Assembly (NCBI GenBank): GCA_018398815.1
Contig: JAFLJL010014919.1
Location: 1-64,000 of the forward strand
Length of the DNA: 64,000 nt
Source: Conus ventricosus
Lineage: Eukaryota > Mollusca > Gastropoda > Neogastropoda > Conidae
Direction: 5' to 3'
The stretch's first letter is position 1, and every line of letters starts with the position of its first letter. A model generated the notes under the pieces. The model was not told where the DNA came from. It did not search any database and worked only from the letters and a program-made list of their open reading frames with translations. The translations under genes were made by a program, and so were the position numbers. Positions 60,425 to 64,000 of this stretch are shown here, piece after piece.

Positions 60425-61540
60425 AAGAAAGTGACGAAGAGTAGAAGGAGCCGAGCTCCGCTCCAACAAGAAGAAGATAGTAGAGAAGACGACTGCAAGA
60501 AGAAGAGAAGAAGACTAGACTAAGAAAACAATAGAAGCAGAAGCCGCTAGCACCATCGAAGAAGAAGAACGAAAAGAATAGAAGAAGAGAGACGAGGACG
60601 AGGAAGGCAGAGGCCCGAAGAGAGAAAAGAGTGAGCTGAATGAGAGAGGAATGAGAGAGGAAGGACTGTGTAGAGAGATGTGGTTTTTAGCCATGCAGAA
60701 AAACCTCGTCTCACTCACCCATATATATAACAACACCAGTCATTTCATTTTTCAACTATTTAAAGAAGGAAGAAGAGACTCAGGCGGAGAGTGAGATTAT
60801 TAGAGAGCTTAGCGAGCGAGAGTAGTGAAAGACGAGAGAGACCCAGAGACAGATGACAGAGAGACAGCGCAGGGACCAGAGAGACGAGAAAGACAGACAG
60901 ACAGACAGAGATTGATGAGATGAGAGAGAGAAGAAGAGAAAGACTTAGAGGATAAGAAGACTGAGAAAGCATTTTTGAGTGAGAGAGACGTAGGAGAAGA
61001 TGGAGATGTAGAGCGAAGACAGAGACAGAAACGACAGAGATCAGACTAGACATCGTAGAAAGAAAGACAGACGACAGACAGAGTAGTGACAGTAGACCCG
61101 ACAGACCAGATCCGGGGACTAGAGCATGTTAGATGAGAGATGATTGATGAGAGAGATGAAGTTTGAATTAGAGAGAAATGAGAGATGAGAGAGAGATGGT
61201 AGGGTATAGGGAGGAGGAGCGATGGGAGAAGAGTTGGGAGAGAGGGTTTATGGGGAGCCGGAGGAGCAGAGATAATGTGATGAAAAAAAGAGCGTGGAGA
61301 GTGAAGGAGAGCGAAAGTGGTGGAGAGAGATGAGTAGAGGAAGAGTGTATTAATGCGATCCCACGCGCGGCGACATGTGGATGAGGGGAGAGATGAGACG
61401 GCGGGATGAGAGAGAGAGATGGCTACGGGTTGAGTAGGGCCGGGGGTGGGGGGGAATTGAAGAGGAGTAGAGTGGAGGAGCGCTGTGTGAGCTCTGACAA
61501 AAGGGCCAATGGGGGTTAGGGGTTGAATAAAGGCGTAGAG
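60425..61540. repeat. (GA)n-rich tract, right arm
   Basis: About 1.1 kb dominated by GAGA, GAAG and GACA words with (CAGA)n at 60,891-60,909. It corresponds to the CT-rich tract at 26,791-27,520, but is longer and more interrupted. Confidence 0.82.
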
Positions 61541-62180
61541 GAAGTGATGCCTAATGGCCTATCCAGCCCATGTTGTGTTAAGTATTGGTCAGCAATACTC
61601 GTGTGCTATTTGTCAGAAGGTCATTTCTGATCAAATGTGGGGTCACCGCTGCTGCCCAACGTCCCGCCGTCGTTCAATCTGACGTTGCTACATACGTTGC
61701 TACTGAAGAATGAAGAGAAGAGCAGCCGACGTGAAGAACGAAGATGATGAAGTAAGGAGAAGTGCGGAGGAGAGGTAGGAGGAGGCTAGGCAGAGGGTAG
61801 ATTTTTCTTCTTTTTAAGAAACGAGGCGGAGAGCAGACGAAGTCAGAAGAAGAGAAGAAGATAGAAGAAGAAGAAGAGAAGAAGAAGCCGCCTCCGACCG
61901 CAGCAGATTATGTGAAGTAAGTATAGTATGTAAGCAAGTCATTTCCGTATCAGTCACTTAATCAGTTTGAAAGTAGATAAGTAGACGTAACGTAAAGGAG
62001 AAAATCTCACCCCGAAAGTGAGGGATAATACTGTCTCAACTGTCAAACCACCTAGCTGAAGCTCAATCCACGCTCCTGGCAATAGCACATTGAGTATAGC
62101 CGCTGTGAGTGATGCAACAGGAACCTCCCACGGAAAGGGCCACATGAGTGACAAAACCCTCGTATTTCATCATTGCAAGG
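61541..62180. other. Inverted counterpart of 25,916-26,790
   Basis: It includes GGCCTATCCAGC, CGTTGCTACATACGTTGCTAC, a GAAGAA tract at 61,840-61,890, GTAAGTATAGTATGTAAGCA, and CACATGAGTGACAAAACC, all matching the left arm in reverse complement. The CTGA microsatellite of the left arm is nearly absent. No gene is recognised. Confidence 0.7.
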
Positions 62181-62234
62181 CTCCAACTGGCATGGGGACG
62201 ACCCACCATCACGACTAAACTGACTGGTGTTGCA

Positions 62235-62345
62235 CCTGCAGGTCCACTCTGTGCAGGTTGTTGGCAGGGAGAAGCCACCATCCCCTCCCCGCGCAAACTG
62301 CTGTGTGCACTGCAGCCCACTCAATGCTGGTTTGTTGGCAAGGAG
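62235..62345 (-). repeat. 68-bp repeat, inverted copy, about two units
   Basis: GTTGTTGGCAGGGAGAAGCC, CGCAAACTGCTGTGTGCACT and GCAGCCCACTCAATGCTGG are reverse complements of the 68-bp unit at 25,331-25,915, where about eight units are present. The flank ACCACTCCATCCACAGCAAGC matches the left-arm border at 25,329-25,350. Confidence 0.9.
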
Positions 62346-62469
62346 AAAAAGTACCACTCCATCCACAGCAAGCTTTCCACACACCCGGTCTGTACGTTGG
62401 CCCTAGAAGAAGATCCACTGGGTTGGGTCGGTTTTATCCCGCTATCAATGATGATTTCTTGGAAGGAAG

Positions 62470-62680
62470 AAGAAGAGACGACGACGGACGACGACGACGA
62501 CGACGACGATGCTGATGATGATGATGAATGATGATGATGATGAACGAGACGAAGGACGAAGGATGCCGTAGGAAACTAGAGCAAAAGAGAAAGAATAAAT
62601 GATTGTAATAAAATCGAATGAATAAGTGATATGAATTAACTGAGTAATCATGGAAATAGATGCCATTATGTAAGTGATAT
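62470..62680. repeat. (ACG)n/(GAT)n microsatellites and satellite border, right arm
   Basis: GAAGAAGA, (ACG)n to 62,508 and (GAT)n to 62,541, then unique AT-rich sequence (AGAGCAAAAGAGAAAG, ATCGAATGAATAAGTGAT) that matches 25,014-25,110 in reverse complement. Confidence 0.85.
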
Positions 62681-64000
62681 GTGTCAGGCTTATTGAAAGC
62701 CTTACACGGCTCTTAGCTATGCCATTTCTGTGTTGAAATGGTCATGATTATTGTAAAGCCTTTACACGGTCTCTTGCTTGCCATTAAGTGTGACTGGTAG
62801 GCCTGTATTGAAAGCCATACTCGGCTCTGCTATGCCATTAAGTGTGAATGGTCAGGCTTGATTGAGGCCTAATCGGTTGCTCTATGCCATAAGTGTGTGC
62901 TATGGTACGGCTTTATTGAAAGCCCTTAACTCCCGCTCTGCATTTATGCCTTATGTGTGAATGGGTCAGGCTTATTGAAAGCCTTACACGGCTCTGCCTA
63001 TTGTCATTATTGTGTGACATGGTTAGGCTTATGAAAAGCTCTTACACGAGACTCTGCTATGCTTTATTGTGTGAATGGTCAGGCTTATTGAATGCCTCTA
63101 CCGGCTTCTGCTATGCCAATTATAGTAGTGAATGGTTCAGGCTTAATTGATTGCTTTCACGGCTCTGCTATGCCATTAATGTGTGATGGTTAGGCTTATT
63201 TGAAAAGCCATACACGCTCTGCCTATGCCATTATGTGTGAATGGGACGGAACTAGCAATAAGACATACACGGCTTAGCTTCTGCGTCATTATGTGTGAAT
63301 GGTCAGGCTTATTGAAAGACTTACACGCTTTGCTATGCCATTATGATGTGAATTGGTCCAGGCTTATTGATGACGCCTTACACGTCTCTGCTATGCCTTA
63401 TGTGTGATATGGTCAGGTATATTGAACGACTTACAGGCTTGCGTGCCCATATTGTGTGAATGGTTCAGGCTTATTGAAAGACTTCACGGTCTTTGCTATG
63501 CCATTATGTTCGTGAATGGTCAGCTTATTGATATGAGCTTACAGCGGCTCTGCTATGCCAATATGTGTGAACTGTGTTCAGCTTATGACAGACTTACACG
63601 GCTTGCTATGCCATTACTGTGTGAATAAGGTCAGGGCTTATTGAACAGATTACACGTCTCGCTATGCCATAATGTGATGAATGGTCCAGGCGCTTATTGA
63701 AAGCCATTACACGGCTCTGCTATGCAAATATTGTGAGAATGGTCGAGGCTTATTGAAAGCCTTACACCGTCTCAGTAATGCCATTCTGATGCTATGGTCG
63801 GCTTATTGAAAGCCTTACACGGCTCTGCAATGCCATTATGTGTGTGAAAGGTCAGGCTAATTGAAAGACTTACACGGCTCTGCTATGCCATTATGTAGTG
63901 ATAATGGTCCAGGCTTATTTGAATGACTTACATCGGCTCTGCTCTGCCTTTATGTGTGAATGGTCAGGCTTATTGATAAGGACTTTAACACGGCTCCTAT
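62681..64000 (-). repeat. 53-bp satellite, inverted array, continues past the window
   Basis: Words TGTGTGAATGGTCAGGCTTA, TTGAAAGCCTTACACGGCTC and TGCTATGCCATTAT recur with about a 53-bp period, the reverse complement of the 14.8-25.0 kb array. Here the consensus has GGTCAGGC where the left array mostly has the complement of GGTTAGGC; the GCCTGACC variant also appears at the right end of the left array (24,120-24,950). Confidence 0.96.

Overview
The window is animal nuclear DNA, not bacterial. There are no operons and no long conserved open frames. Instead it holds two families of retrotransposon remains (a non-LTR element and an LTR element), a 10-kb satellite, at least six other tandem arrays, very long GT, CT, CCT and AAC microsatellites, and a gap of exactly 1000 N. 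A repeat-rich marine invertebrate is a reasonable guess, but nothing here fixes the phylum. No intact host protein-coding gene could be supported.

Layout. 1-14,240: low-complexity and unique DNA with a 53-bp tandem array (1.08-1.56 kb), a CT-anchored minisatellite (2.05-2.37 and 8.05-9.10 kb) split by a decayed 5.6-kb LINE (2.4-8.0 kb), an AAC/ACG array, and a 1.1-kb CCT tract. 14,242-14,782: a foldback element. 14,800-25,013: a 53-bp satellite. 25.0-27.6 kb: a 68-bp array and microsatellites. 27,602-35,401: a structurally complete Ty3/Gypsy-type LTR retrotransposon with 2.09-kb LTRs, 5-bp target-site duplications, a proline-tRNA primer site and an internally deleted gag-pol. 35.4-39.05 kb: microsatellites, a second foldback, a 37-bp and a 52-bp minisatellite, then the gap (39,053-40,052). 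40,053-50,985: three tandem copies of a 3.66-kb segment; the first carries a 1.86-kb block with a possible promoter. 50,985-53,640: sequence of very poor quality. 53,640-64,000: the whole series from 52-bp minisatellite back to 53-bp satellite again, in reverse order and orientation.

The main structural point is that 53.6-64.0 kb is an inverted copy of 14.8-39.05 kb, and the scaffold gap lies between them. The right copy lacks the LTR retrotransposon and keeps the empty target site. The simplest reading is that the two sides are two alleles of one locus, scaffolded head to head; a real inverted duplication is the alternative. The main biological point is the pol order of the LTR element: integrase lies upstream of RNase H, as in the Gmr1-like branch of Ty3/Gypsy, and an in-frame deletion has removed the end of integrase, the reverse transcriptase and most of RNase H.

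Sequence quality varies sharply. 36-47 kb looks clean. 14.8-25 kb and 53.6-64 kb carry dense single-base indels. 1-8 kb and 47-53.6 kb show inflated and merged homopolymers. Frameshifts in these parts cannot be taken as biological without read support.
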